Origin: Amycolatopsis sp. 195334CR
GTDB lineage: Bacteria; Actinomycetota; Actinomycetes; Mycobacteriales; Pseudonocardiaceae
Reading direction: 5' to 3'
NCBI RefSeq assembly: GCF_017309385.1
Contig: NZ_JAFJMJ010000001.1
Span: 930,001-994,000, forward strand
Length of the DNA stretch: 64,000 nucleotides
Each line of letters begins with the position of its first letter. The first letter of the stretch is position 1. This document shows, piece by piece, positions 8,804 to 17,916 of this stretch. Position numbers and translations under genes: made by a program. The notes beneath the pieces were generated by a model that saw only the letters and a program-made list of their open reading frames with translations, was not told where the DNA came from and made no database searches.

Positions 8804-8968
8804 TCAGGACCGCTCGGCTAGCCGCTCGCAGATCACTCCCAGCCGCTCCACCGCACTCAGACGATCGACTTCGGGCGCTGGAAGGCCATCACCGATTCGC
8901 CCGCACGGGCACGCCCCTCCGGACAAGGCCATTTGGCCGCCCATGATGCCCGCAACGTTGGTACCCAT
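8804..8968 (-). CDS. Small Cys-containing protein, possibly frameshifted
   Basis: 54 codons from ATG 8968 with GGGAGG nine bases upstream. The product begins MGTNVAGIMGGQMALSGG, then ACPCG, and ends VICERLAERS. Overlapping its stop, the neighbouring frame is open from 8817 down to TAG 8674-8676 with good codon use (SVLKNCTAYDEIVQ...KPC) but no good start. One base of difference would join them into a protein of about 98 residues. It is either a frameshifted gene or a short peptide gene plus fragment. No family recognised; near an oxygenase and a regulator it could also be a peptide substrate, which is speculative. Confidence 0.45.
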   Translation of the reverse strand: MGTNVAGIMGGQMALSGGACPCGRIGDGLPAPEVDRLSAVERLGVICERLAERS

Positions 8969-9120
8969 ACTCAGCAGCCTCCCAGCGGATTCCGAATTTC
9001 AGTGGCCGAGCTGACTAGCCTGGGCCCCTCGTGCGTCTAGCGATCCCGCTGGGTGCATAGGTGACCGCAGAACCTTGGCCCCACGTCGTTCCTGCAGCAC
9101 ACGATTCCCGTACACGCCCA

Positions 9121-9168
9121 ACGCGGCGGTGGCCTTGGACGACATCTCGTCCAAGGCCACCGCCGTGT
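9121..9168 (-). terminator. Strong hairpin downstream of DUF2690 gene
   Basis: A 22-bp stem with one G-T pair and a 4-base loop (core CGGCGGTGGCCTTGGACGA and its complement), about 100 bases past the minus-strand stop at 9270. There is no T-tract, as is common for actinobacterial hairpin terminators. The 8969-9269 stretch shows no convincing gene. Confidence 0.6.
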
Positions 9169-9269
9169 GAGGCACGGTCAAGAAACAGGGGCGTAGCTCA
9201 CCCCGGGCACGTCGACGACGGTGCGGTTGGTGTAGACACCCGGGCCGCCGGCCGGTCACACCTGGGGGG

Positions 9270-9800
9270 TCACAGGGAGAAGAACCCTTCGGCCTTCCAG
9301 TTCCACTCATTGATTCCCGGTTCGAACAGGTAGACGTAGCCGCTGATCTGGGCCGTCCCCGGGGCGTAGACCATCATCGAGTAGCTCGAGCCGTACCCGG
9401 GGTCCCATTCGCTGTTCCAGCCGCCCAACGATGACTCGATGTACTTGGTCGCGTTGCCGCCGTACGGATTCCCTGTCACCCGGATCCAATTGGCACCGCA
9501 CGACCAGGAGTAGAAAATCTGAATCGATGCGACTTGCTGTCCGGTAGTGCGGTCGAGAATCGGACGGGTGGCGATTTGCGACGCGTTGACGTTGCATGCC
9601 GGCGGTGCTGTGGGGTCTCGTCCGTCATAGTAGTTGCTGCCGCCGCTCACCCCCTCGGCCTGCGCGGCCGTCGAGGTCAGTGTCACGGCCGCCACCACGG
9701 CAGCAAGAGCAGCGACGAGACGGTACCATCCCCGCCGTTTCCTGATCGGCTTCTTCAACAGACCGCTCACTTCCTCTGTCGTCGGCTGGCCGGGTGCCAC
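9270..9800 (-). CDS. Secreted DUF2690-type protein
   Basis: A 176-residue exported protein. A basic segment (KKPIRKRRGWYR) and hydrophobic core (LVAALAAVVAAVTLTSTAAQA) give a signal peptide, probably cut after AQA near residue 48. The mature part begins EGVSGGSNYYDGRDP and has the spaced cysteines of DUF2690 (PPACNVNA ... IFYSWSCGANWIRV). Members are usually small exported or membrane-anchored actinomycete proteins of unknown role. A GTG ten codons in is an alternative start that leaves the signal peptide intact. Confidence 0.78.
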   Translation of the reverse strand: MAPGQPTTEEVSGLLKKPIRKRRGWYRLVAALAAVVAAVTLTSTAAQAEGVSGGSNYYDGRDPTAPPACNVNASQIATRPILDRTTGQQVASIQIFYSWSCGANWIRVTGNPYGGNATKYIESSLGGWNSEWDPGYGSSYSMMVYAPGTAQISGYVYLFEPGINEWNWKAEGFFSL

Positions 9801-9950
9801 GCCGGTCTTGAATCAGCGTCCGCCCTCTTCTCCTGTCTCGTCATGACGGCCGATCGGCGGTCACCGCAGGGTGCGGAACTGGTGACAGCCGTTCGGCCGT
9901 CATGACAGCGCGGTCGCGACCGCTAGGTTTTGGGTGGAGGTGAGCCGCCG

Positions 9951-11105
9951 ATGGAAGGAGGGCGGAACACGGGCGATGCAGGCCGAGCCACGGACCTGAC
10001 ACTGTTCCGCTGCGCAGCGATCGCGCGCGCTGTGCTGGGGTTTGGCGGTGCGTTGGCCGGTGCGCTTGACGCGGGCAGTACATCCTCAACGGGAGTGACC
10101 CTCGCCGCCGTAGCGGGGAACCTGGCCTGGTCGCTGTACTTTGTATGGCGTGCCGTGCAGAGCGCGCTTACGCCTGGTGTGATGGCAGTCGACCTCGCCG
10201 GTGTCGTGGCTCTGTGCCTGTTTCAAGGCTGGCTGGTGTCCCCCGAGGCGCTGCCGACAGGGTCGTCATGGATTGCGGCGCTCGTCGGGGGGCGGGTCAT
10301 CTATGGCCACATCGGGGTGCGGCCCGCCACCGGGATCGTGGGCGGGATCGTAGTCGCCGGGGCCTACCTCGCCGGTCAGGCGCTGGCGGTTGCGCCTGGC
10401 GCGGGGATGGCCAACGCTGCGGTCTACTTGCTGCAGAACCTGTGCGGTCTGGTGCTGATGGCGCTGCTGCGCAGGGTGGCGCGGGCGGCCGACGCGGAGC
10501 TGATCGAGTTCCATCGCAGCCGCGACCGCGCCTACGCCGATCAGGTCCGTCGGGCCGAGGAACGCGAGGCCGACCGGAGGCTGCACGATACCGTGCTCGC
10601 CACGTTGACGATGGTGGGATCCGGGGCCATCACGACGTCCTCGGCCCGACTGCGCACTCAGGCACGTGCCGACCTGGAGGTGGTATCCGCTCTTCGGGCT
10701 GGCGAGGACGTGGGCGGCGGACCGGTGCGACTAGATCACCTGCTGCGGGAGGTTCCTGTTCGTGCGGGCTGGCCGTCGGGGGTGCGCACGAGTCTCGTCA
10801 ACTGTCTTGTCCCCGCCGATGTCGCCGACGCATTTGTCGGCGCCGCCCACGCCGCCCTGGTCAACACACGCAAGTACGCGGAAATCAGCCACGCGTCCCT
10901 GACCTTGACCCAGGACGCGGACGAGGTCGTAGTCGTCATCTCGGACTCCGGCCGGGGCTTCGACCACACTGCCGTGCCGGCGCACAAGTATGGGCTGCGA
11001 GAGGCGATGGTAGGACGGATGGCCGCAGTTGGCGGCAGCGCCGTCATCGAATCCGCTCCGGGCCGCGGGACCGTGGTCACGCTGAGGTGGCGAGCGCGTG
11101 ATTGA
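9951..11105 (+). CDS. Sensor histidine kinase, NarL/DesK-like
   Basis: A 384-residue membrane protein with about five hydrophobic segments in residues 20-175 and a cytoplasmic kinase part. The phosphoacceptor is probably H212 in RRLHDTVLATL (HisKA_3-like). The ATPase domain shows an N-box (AAHAALVNTRKYAE, N305) and a G-box (SDSGRGFD, 331-338), plus GRGTVVTL at the end. GGAGGTGAG upstream supports ATG 9951 over the TTG at 9930. It overlaps the next gene by 8 bases and forms a three-gene signalling operon with it and the response regulator. Confidence 0.82.
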   Translation: MEGGRNTGDAGRATDLTLFRCAAIARAVLGFGGALAGALDAGSTSSTGVTLAAVAGNLAWSLYFVWRAVQSALTPGVMAVDLAGVVALCLFQGWLVSPEALPTGSSWIAALVGGRVIYGHIGVRPATGIVGGIVVAGAYLAGQALAVAPGAGMANAAVYLLQNLCGLVLMALLRRVARAADAELIEFHRSRDRAYADQVRRAEEREADRRLHDTVLATLTMVGSGAITTSSARLRTQARADLEVVSALRAGEDVGGGPVRLDHLLREVPVRAGWPSGVRTSLVNCLVPADVADAFVGAAHAALVNTRKYAEISHASLTLTQDADEVVVVISDSGRGFDHTAVPAHKYGLREAMVGRMAAVGGSAVIESAPGRGTVVTLRWRARD

Positions 11106-12228
11106 CGACTCGAGCGCGTCGCTGGCTGCGCACTACCAGCGCGGGACGATCATCGCGACGGTATGCATGGTGGGTCTATGGCACGGGGGGTTCGACACCG
11201 CCGCCGTGGTACTGACATGGCCGGAACTACGATGGACGTGGGTCTCGCCGCTGATGTGGGCGCTGTTCACGGCCACTGTCGTAACCAGCGCGATCCAGCT
11301 GCTACGCGAAGGCCAGGTCCGCAGGCCCTGGCCGGTTGTGGCGTTGACCCTGGCGATCAGCATGGTGGTCGCCCTGAATGCGGGTGGGCGGGCCGCGGGT
11401 TTCGAGAACTGGGCGTTCGGCGCGGCTGGCTGGCTCGGTGTTCTGGCGAGTTGGGGGCGCTCGGCCGCGCCGCTGGCGGTGGTTCTGGCGGGCAACGGCG
11501 CCGCATCCGCAGTAGCGATGGTCCTGCTGACCAATCCAGACCTGCAGGACGTGGCATTGTTGTCGATGAGCCTGGCAGGTTCAGCCGCGCTGCAGGTGGC
11601 GCTCGCCTATGGGGTGCGCACACAGAGCCGGGTCGTCAACAACTCAGTGGCAACGGCCCGTGCGCGCGCTGAGACTGAGCGGCACCGCGCCGCCGCCGCG
11701 CAAGCACACGCGGCACGAGTTCAGCGGCACGAGTTCCTGCAGCGCACCGCGGCCGTGGTGCTCGCCGGCCTCGCCGACGGGACCAGCGACCCGGCTGACC
11801 CGGCAGTGCAGCGCCGGTGCGCAATCGAGGCGGCCCGGCTCCGAAGACTGTTCCTGGAGGCAGACGAGGTGCCCGATCCGCTGCTGCACGAGGTGCGGGC
11901 ATGCCTGGAAGTAGCGGAGGCACGAGGGGTGCCTGTGCGAATGAGCGTGTCCGGCGAGGTGCCGCCGGTTCCGGTCGAATGCCGGCGAGACCTAGTCGAA
12001 CCCCTCGTCGAAGTGCTGGGATCAGCTCACACCCACGCCCGAGTCACCATCGTGGGCAGTGCTGGTCAGGTGCAGCTGAGCGTGGTCGCAGACGCCGACG
12101 AGCCTCCAGCCGCGCCGACGGGCGACCGGGTTCAGATCGAATACCACCGAGAGGGGAGTTTGCTATGGGTGCAGACCAGCTGGACAGACAGGTCACTGTC
12201 GCTGTCATCGAAGATCACGAGGTCGTGA
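11098..12228 (+). CDS. Membrane protein resembling a degenerate histidine kinase
   Basis: A 376-residue protein with several membrane segments in residues 12-175, then a coiled-coil-like stretch rich in Ala/Arg/Glu (ARARAETERHRAAAAQAHAARVQRHEF cut here to its character: charged heptads), then a domain placed like a kinase core. I see no N-box asparagine, no DxGxG and no clear H-box, so ATP binding is doubtful. It starts at GTG 11098 inside the end of the true kinase and overlaps the response regulator by 64 bases. It could act as a partner or sensor subunit of the upstream kinase; this is inference from position. Confidence 0.6.
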   Translation: MIDDSSASLAAHYQRGTIIATVCMVGLWHGGFDTAAVVLTWPELRWTWVSPLMWALFTATVVTSAIQLLREGQVRRPWPVVALTLAISMVVALNAGGRAAGFENWAFGAAGWLGVLASWGRSAAPLAVVLAGNGAASAVAMVLLTNPDLQDVALLSMSLAGSAALQVALAYGVRTQSRVVNNSVATARARAETERHRAAAAQAHAARVQRHEFLQRTAAVVLAGLADGTSDPADPAVQRRCAIEAARLRRLFLEADEVPDPLLHEVRACLEVAEARGVPVRMSVSGEVPPVPVECRRDLVEPLVEVLGSAHTHARVTIVGSAGQVQLSVVADADEPPAAPTGDRVQIEYHREGSLLWVQTSWTDRSLSLSSKITRS

Positions 12229-12863
12229 TCGACGGCGTCCGCGCGTGGGTTGACCGGGACCCCGAACGGCGGGTGCGGGTGGTAGCGAGCGGGGCGGATG
12301 TCGATCAAGTCCTCGCCGGCCCCGGCGGTACCGCCGACGTCCTGCTGGTCGACCTCAACTTACGCGGCACGCTCATCGTCGACCGGATCGCTGCCCTCAC
12401 TGGCGCAGGACACCGCGTAGTGGTGTTCTCTGCGCACTCCGAGACCGAGAACGTACTCGCGGTGCTCGACGCGGGCGCGGAATTCCTCGAAAAGGACGAG
12501 AGCCGCGAGCACTGCGTGGAAACGATCGTCGCCGCCGCCGCTGGCCGCCCGTACGTCACTCCATCCACCGCGGGCGCGATGATCGCCGACACCCGACCAC
12601 TCCGGCCAACCCTATCCAAACAGCAGCTCACCGCGCTGAGATACTGGTTCCAGGGCATGTCGAAGGCGTCGGTCGGGATGCGGATGGGCATCAGCGAAGC
12701 AACGGTCAAGCTGTACATCGACCGAGCCAGGGCGAAATACGACAACGTCGGCCGCCGCGCGTCCACAAAAGATACCTTGCTTGCCCGCACCATCCAGGAT
12801 GGCCTCATCCGGCCAGATGAAATCGGCGAGTACCAATCGAGGGCCAATAGGGCCGAGAGCTAA
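12165..12863 (+). CDS. Response regulator, NarL/LuxR type
   Basis: A 232-residue two-domain regulator. The receiver has acidic E16/D17 (IEDHE), phosphoacceptor D63 (VLLVDLN) and the switch Ser in VVFSAHS. The C-terminal helix-turn-helix is LuxR-like but diverged (LSKQQLTALRYWFQGMSKAS ... MGISEATVKLYIDRARAKY). ATG 12165 follows GAGGGGAG. The phosphodonor is probably the kinase at 9951-11105. The exported-protein gene 165 bases downstream is a possible target. Confidence 0.85.
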   Translation: MGADQLDRQVTVAVIEDHEVVIDGVRAWVDRDPERRVRVVASGADVDQVLAGPGGTADVLLVDLNLRGTLIVDRIAALTGAGHRVVVFSAHSETENVLAVLDAGAEFLEKDESREHCVETIVAAAAGRPYVTPSTAGAMIADTRPLRPTLSKQQLTALRYWFQGMSKASVGMRMGISEATVKLYIDRARAKYDNVGRRASTKDTLLARTIQDGLIRPDEIGEYQSRANRAES

Positions 12864-13027
12864 CCCGCGAGCAGCCGGAACTCCGGCTCAAAGCTGCATC
12901 AGATCCCAGTACTAGCAACGATAACGATCTACGGGCTGCCGTACCCCCAGGAACTCTGTCCAGGTGCCATGCGAGCCGGGTTTGCAACGGTATCGGAACG
13001 TTACTGTCGAGCGCAGCGCCGGAAAGG

Positions 13028-13726
13028 ATGATGACGGTCATGGATACCGATCCGGACTCCGATCACTCCGATCTCGAGCGTCGAGCCCACAGGGCGGCGA
13101 TCGGGAACCTTCCCGTCGCGAAGTGGGCGTTAGGGGTCGGCGTGTTGGGCGTAGCCGTCGCAGTCATTTTCGGCGTGGTTAGCGCCTGCGGGCCGGATGA
13201 TACACCGCCTCCACCTCCGGCACCGGAGGTGAACCAGCCCGGCACCGGGAACGTCAACTGCGACGATGGCGCAACCTGCACGGTCACCCTTGGCCAGGCT
13301 CAGCAACTCGTCCAGAACGCGGCGACCCAAGCGGGCAGCGACGACACCACCCTGAAAAAGACGCTCCGCGCCGAATCAGGAGCGTCAGCACCACCGAGCG
13401 GCCCAGGACCCTACCCGTTCGTCGTGGTCGACACGGTCGACCTTGGCCTATTCGCGCGAACCGCTAACACCGTGTCGGCGGTACGGATTGGCTACACCGC
13501 CAATCGCTCACTGGTATGGGCCAACTGCACTGCTCGAAGCGACTTCACCCCCAGCGATGTCACCGGCGAGAATAACGTCGGGCCGATCTGGCTCCAGGTT
13601 CGATGGAAGCACTTACCAGCCGGAACGAACCAAGGTCTGTCCGAGCCCAACGAGACGCAGACGGCCTGGATGTACCGGGGAGCCCTCGAACCAGTGGGGC
13701 ACAATGGAGCAATCCCCCCCTGCTGA
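13028..13726 (+). CDS. Membrane-anchored exported protein of unknown function
   Basis: About 230 residues. A charged N-terminus is followed by one hydrophobic helix (WALGVGVLGVAVAVIFGVVS), a Cys, and a Pro-rich linker (TPPPPPAPE). The extracytoplasmic part has paired cysteines (NCDDGATCTVT) and a C-terminal domain ending GAIPPC. Three in-frame ATGs (13028, 13031, 13040) follow GGAAAGG; 13040 has the most usual spacing. No family recognised. Position after the two-component genes suggests envelope sensing or a regulated output. Confidence 0.65.
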   Translation: MMTVMDTDPDSDHSDLERRAHRAAIGNLPVAKWALGVGVLGVAVAVIFGVVSACGPDDTPPPPPAPEVNQPGTGNVNCDDGATCTVTLGQAQQLVQNAATQAGSDDTTLKKTLRAESGASAPPSGPGPYPFVVVDTVDLGLFARTANTVSAVRIGYTANRSLVWANCTARSDFTPSDVTGENNVGPIWLQVRWKHLPAGTNQGLSEPNETQTAWMYRGALEPVGHNGAIPPC

Positions 13727-13925
13727 GGCACCCGGCGGTCCGGTCGTAGCCCAATGGCTCGGATACGCGCCCGGAGGCGCCGAGCAGTTCCAGAGTACTG
13801 CCGCTGCGCCCCCAGCGGAGCTGGTGCCCTTCATCAAAGACCCGCTGTCATCCACGATCAACACCCACCCGGTTCACCGGGATGCTCGATCACGTAACCC
13901 CGAACGTCGTCGCGCCCTCCTACAC
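13705..13925 (+). other. Possible truncated gene start
   Basis: From ATG 13705 a coding-like frame runs for about 55 codons (MEQSPPAEAPGGPVVAQWLG ... VPFIKDPLSSTI). It then runs antisense into the gene ending at 13926 and loses coding character near 13870. It looks like the remains of a gene cut by a junction rather than an intact one. Confidence 0.3.
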
Positions 13926-14573
13926 CTACCCCAACCGGGTGCTCGCGGAAACCACACCCAGCCGGTCGGCGATACGCACGATTTCCAGCCGCACCGAGCC
14001 TTCCTCACCGGTGAGCTGGTGGACCCACTTGGCGCGCAGAATCCGACCCAGCAGTGCGGGCTCGATCTGCCCCCAAAGCGCGCCGAACCCCTCGACGTCG
14101 CCGGGCGTAGTTCGCAGGTTCCGCAAGTCCAGGACCAGCTCGGCAGAACGTCCATCCGGCCCAGCCGGGCCACCCGTCCCGCCGACACAATTCCGCCTTG
14201 ATCCGATCGAGGTGTATTCGGACGCGGTCGAGGCGAGGAACGTGCGGCTAGACGAGCCCGCGACGAAGCCAGCCACTGGGGGCCCCATGCGATCACGCGG
14301 GCTGTTCGGCGTGGTGATGCCCCGTCCGGTCATCGCGATCAGGGTCAGCACCTCGGTACGGTTCAGATTGGTCAGCACCTCCTGCTCCACCGGCGAGAGC
14401 ACCTCGACGACGTGCGTGTCCTCGCCCAGCACCGCGGGGTGGCCGTTGAGGGCGACCGCCGTCGGCACCGGTACCCCGCCGGCTGACCGCGCCGCACTCG
14501 CGAGCCCTGCAAGCGTCGCCGCCAGTTCCCCAACCTCCTGGTCGCGCGCTGCACGAGTACCGAGCCACCTCAA
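13926..14573 (-). CDS. Hypothetical protein
   Basis: A 215-residue frame with plausible coding character: a helical N-terminus (VGELAATLAGLASAARS), a mid-region VEVLSPVEQEVLTNLNRTEVLTLI, and a C-terminal part ending GVVSASTRLG. Only a TTG (14573) is available as start, and it overlaps the stop of the frame to its right (TTGA), so translation may depend on that gene. No family recognised. Confidence 0.4.
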   Translation of the reverse strand: MRWLGTRAARDQEVGELAATLAGLASAARSAGGVPVPTAVALNGHPAVLGEDTHVVEVLSPVEQEVLTNLNRTEVLTLIAMTGRGITTPNSPRDRMGPPVAGFVAGSSSRTFLASTASEYTSIGSRRNCVGGTGGPAGPDGRSAELVLDLRNLRTTPGDVEGFGALWGQIEPALLGRILRAKWVHQLTGEEGSVRLEIVRIADRLGVVSASTRLG

Positions 14574-14835
14574 CGGTAGACGTACCGCAAGAGCTCCGGC
14601 TCCCCGTCGACAGTTTGGATTCGCCGGACGTCTTCCGCGCTGCGCACCGTCTTCGCGAGCCGGTTGACCACTTCGGCCGGGTCGGCTCCCAAGACGGCCA
14701 CAGCTTTCCAGAACCCTGAGGGGTGGCTCCGATCCGCATCAGGCCCAGCAACATGCCCACACAGTCGCGAGCCGTGCTGATCCGTTACGCGGAGCGCGAT
14801 TCGATGGTGGGCCGGTCCTCCGAGCCGGTCTCGCC
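14570..14835 (-). pseudogene. Fragment of a hypothetical gene
   Basis: The frame ending at TGA 14570-14572 reads sensibly (HPSGFWKAVAVLGADPAEVV ... GEPELLRYVYR), but no ATG, GTG or TTG start with a binding site lies between it and the end of the NTPase gene at 14836. It is probably a 5'-truncated gene, perhaps once paired with the 13926-14573 frame. Confidence 0.35.
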
Positions 14836-16860
14836 TTACAAGGCTTCTTGAACGCGCTTCAGCACGGGCTCCCAGACCTGGCGGACATCGTCGAGCTGCT
14901 GTTGCCCGGGAAGTGCTTTTCCGCTGTAGCGGTAGGGTTCCCAGTTGGCGCGGAGGAAGACCATGTCCCCCTCGATGCGGACCACTCCTTCGCTGACGAG
15001 TACCCCGAGGGCGCGGTTGAACTGCTCCGGCGGGAACGGCTGGCGGCCTTCGAGCTTCTTGATGAACACTCCTCGTTCGCCGTCGTGGCCGTGGTTTCGG
15101 GTCAAGCTCATGATCTTGTTGAGGAAGCGGATCACCTTCTGGTCCATTTCCTCCTCTTCGGGCAGCTCGGCTCGGTGCTCGAACCACGGGTACGCCAGCT
15201 TGAATCCGGCCGGCACCCTCAATTCCAGTTCGCCAGCTCGCGGGAGTTGCTCCGAACCCGCGTGCAGCTCGAGCCGGTCAGTGGCTTCCAGCACAACCGA
15301 CGGTTCGTCGTCGGTGCTGCCTGCCGGGCGTCGCGCGAAGTCGAGGACTTCGGCTTCGACGACGATTTCGGCTGCATGGACGAACAGATCGGGACCGATT
15401 TCGCTGCCTTGAAGCACCACCGTGCCGCGACTGTGGACGGAGAGCTCGGACAACGGTCCGAGGAGCCGCAGCGTCGGCGCCTGCTCGGGGAGCAAGGCGA
15501 ATTCGGTCACCCGGCTCGCGGCGCTGGTGGACAACGAGCCGGTGTAGTGGTCGTCACCGGCTGCTTGCGCCAACCCGGCGCTCGCTGCCGACTCGCTCCA
15601 TTCGGCGGCGATGAGTGAAGCGTGCAGCGCTGCGAACTGCGATTCGGTCAGGACGAGCGAATCATGCCGGTTCATGAAGTCGAACAGGAAACCGGATTGG
15701 TGACCGATCTCCACGAGCCGGGACGGAGAAAGGCAATCCTTATCGAAGACTTTCGACGCGACGTACGCCTCGAAGATCGGGCTCGCCCAGCCGTGTTCGG
15801 TGCGGAACGGGTGATCACTCGAGAACTCGGTGACCTTGCGGATGTATTCCTGTCGGGCTTCCGCGCTCGTCAAGTACGGCAGGCTCGGTACGTCGCCCTC
15901 TTCGAGGAAATGGCAGAGCCAGAGTATCTGCTCTTCCGGCCGGTAAGCCTGACCCGGTTCTAGCTTCAGAGTACGTGCAAGGGGCTCGAGCTTCGTCTGG
16001 TCGCGCTCGAGCAACCGGGCGAGAATGGTTTCCAGCAGGTCGACAAGATCGCCGGTCTCCTGGAGTTGCTGTTCGAACCGCTGCCGGATCGCCAGCAGGT
16101 TCGGCTTGCCGATCAGCATTGCTGCGGCCGCGTCGAGGACGGGTGCGTAGCCGACGAACTCTTCACCATAGCGGCCCGCCGCGGATGCGCGGAGGGCGTG
16201 GATTAGCGCGTCACGGGCGCCGCGGTACTCGGCGCTCGTCCGGTCCGCATCGGAGTCACGCTTTGCCACAACCTGGTCGACGTAGTCGACACATTGCCGG
16301 GGGGCAAAGTGGGAGATCTCCCACCAGGCCACCTCGACGCCACCCTCTTCCAGCATCACCCAGATGTCCTCGATTGTCCGCTCGCGACCGAGGAGCACGA
16401 ACCGAAGCCCCTTCTTCGCCCAGGTCGCGAGCGAAGACACGAACTCTTCCCAGGACTTGCCCGACACGCGGGAACGTGCTTCGTCGAGCGAGTCGACGAC
16501 GACCAGAGCTGGGGGACTAGTTGGCAGTCGGCTGGTGACGTCGTGGCTCCCCAGGTACTTGACCAGCATGTACTCGAACGAGGTGCCGCCGACGGCCTGA
16601 TCCTTCTCGAGCTTCCACAACGGTCCGCCCAGGCGTGTTGCGGTCTCGGTCGCCGTGGTGCTCTTGCCTGCTGCACCGCGGGCCGATATCAGGGTCACGG
16701 CAGCGGTCGAGTTCGAAAGTTTCTCCAGGAGAACTGGTGGCACGAAGAAGTCGGCCGTTCTCCGTTTTGGAACACCGAACGCCTCCTGGTCAATGCCTGG
16801 AAGCGGTGAAAACGCAAGTGTTTCACAAAACTCATCGAATCCTTGCCTGCTGACCGTCAT
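14836..16860 (-). CDS. Large P-loop NTPase with C-terminal winged-helix region
   Basis: A 674-residue protein. Walker A is RGAAGKST (61-68) and Walker B is LVVVDSLDEA (119-128), giving an N-terminal NTPase resembling STAND/NACHT-type ATPases. A helical middle follows, then a beta-rich segment around residues 480-570 and a C-terminal region (VFIKKLEGRQPFPPEQFNRA) resembling a winged helix. ATG 16860 follows GGAG at six bases; the frame extends 65 codons further without support. Large lone NTPases next to Schlafen/AlbA_2 and DUF1883 genes are common in defence islands; a defence role is inference. Confidence 0.65.
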   Translation of the reverse strand: MTVSRQGFDEFCETLAFSPLPGIDQEAFGVPKRRTADFFVPPVLLEKLSNSTAAVTLISARGAAGKSTTATETATRLGGPLWKLEKDQAVGGTSFEYMLVKYLGSHDVTSRLPTSPPALVVVDSLDEARSRVSGKSWEEFVSSLATWAKKGLRFVLLGRERTIEDIWVMLEEGGVEVAWWEISHFAPRQCVDYVDQVVAKRDSDADRTSAEYRGARDALIHALRASAAGRYGEEFVGYAPVLDAAAAMLIGKPNLLAIRQRFEQQLQETGDLVDLLETILARLLERDQTKLEPLARTLKLEPGQAYRPEEQILWLCHFLEEGDVPSLPYLTSAEARQEYIRKVTEFSSDHPFRTEHGWASPIFEAYVASKVFDKDCLSPSRLVEIGHQSGFLFDFMNRHDSLVLTESQFAALHASLIAAEWSESAASAGLAQAAGDDHYTGSLSTSAASRVTEFALLPEQAPTLRLLGPLSELSVHSRGTVVLQGSEIGPDLFVHAAEIVVEAEVLDFARRPAGSTDDEPSVVLEATDRLELHAGSEQLPRAGELELRVPAGFKLAYPWFEHRAELPEEEEMDQKVIRFLNKIMSLTRNHGHDGERGVFIKKLEGRQPFPPEQFNRALGVLVSEGVVRIEGDMVFLRANWEPYRYSGKALPGQQQLDDVRQVWEPVLKRVQEAL

Positions 16861-17363
16861 CTGCACTCCGACCACGACATCGCTGAACTTTCGAGAGTTG
16901 ATTCTTAGCAGAGTTCGAGAAGTGGCACAATAAAGCCTTTTGCCGTTGGTTATTTTCGTCGAAAGTGCTGGCTCGGGTCGGAGCTTACCGAAGGATTGCA
17001 GAAGGAAAGGCGGGATTCTCAAGTGCGAAGCCGATCGTTGAGATGGCCTGGGCAACGGCGACAGCCCATCTCGGTGGCGACCGCAGCAAGGATGGGCGCG
17101 ACGGCCAGCACACTGGTGGCGAGGCCGGGCGAGATCCAGTGCTCGCGGCGGATGGCGCGTTCGGGGTTGATGACCCTGGTGTAGGCGCCATCGAGATCCG
17201 GCGCCCGGCGCGAGAAGTCTGATGGACGCCGAGGAAGAAGGAGCCCGCTAAGAAGGCCGCCGCGGCGGCGAAGAAGCCGCGGGCTCCGCGCAAAGGCCAC
17301 CGCGAAGTAACACTGCGCTCGCTCGTGGCGATAGGAATGAGTACATGCCTTGAAGGGAGTCGC
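16861..17363. other. Intergenic stretch with possible remnants
   Basis: About 500 bases. On the minus strand 17019-17200 reads like the tail of a protein (DLDGAYTRVINPERAIRREH ... LAVAPILAAVATEMG). On the plus strand 17241-17310 reads like a Lys/Ala/Pro-rich tail (AKKAAAAAKKPRAPRKGH), as on some DNA-binding proteins. Neither has a start, so both are treated as decayed fragments. Confidence 0.3.
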
Positions 17364-17546
17364 ATGACCGCCGTTCCGCCCCCTCCTGGACGCGCTATCA
17401 CCCGCGAACGGAAGAAGACCTCGCACGGGCTTCACCTGTTTCTCACCATCATCACCGCAGGCATGTGGGGCCTGTTCGTCTGGCTCCCGCTGACGATGTG
17501 GCACAAGGCTGGCCCGAGGCGAAAAATCGTCACGGCATACAAGTAG
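17364..17546 (+). CDS. Small membrane protein
   Basis: 60 residues from ATG 17364, preceded by GGGAG at a good distance. A basic N-terminus (RAITRERKKTSHG) leads into one long hydrophobic helix (LHLFLTIITAGMWGLFVWLP) and a short basic tail (GPRRKIVTAYK). Small proteins of this design recur in actinomycete and phage accessory DNA; the role is unknown. Confidence 0.6.
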   Translation: MTAVPPPPGRAITRERKKTSHGLHLFLTIITAGMWGLFVWLPLTMWHKAGPRRKIVTAYK

Positions 17547-17916
17547 CAACACAGTCGAAAAGTTTCCTCTTCCGGCTCCGATGGCCAGAAGAGGACGCTT
17601 TGGCATTCAACGACCCTAAAGAGATAGCCGGTATTCAGGTACGTCTCGGCGGCGGGACGCAGCCGAGACGCTCCGGCGCAGGGCGAGGTGGCCGTGCGGT
17701 AGCCCCAGAGGCCGGCCACGTAGCAGACGAACGCAGTTTCGGCCTCCCGTGATCGGGGCCGCCCACGATGGGACCGTGACCGCCCACTCCTTGGCGTCGC
17801 GCGGGGCATGTCCGGCCGCGACGAGTCTTATGACGAGGAACGCGGTGTCTACCCAAGCCGCCCCGGGGCCGGACGACCCCAATCGATTACGCGGACCGAG
17901 TCGCCGCCCTATTCGA

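Noticed and set aside
8999..9310. 103-codon minus-strand ORF
   Set aside because: It covers the perfect hairpin at 9121-9168 and the 3' end of the DUF2690 gene in another frame; the hairpin explains the open frame.
9930..9950. TTG start for the kinase gene
   Set aside because: GGAGGTGAG is placed for ATG 9951.
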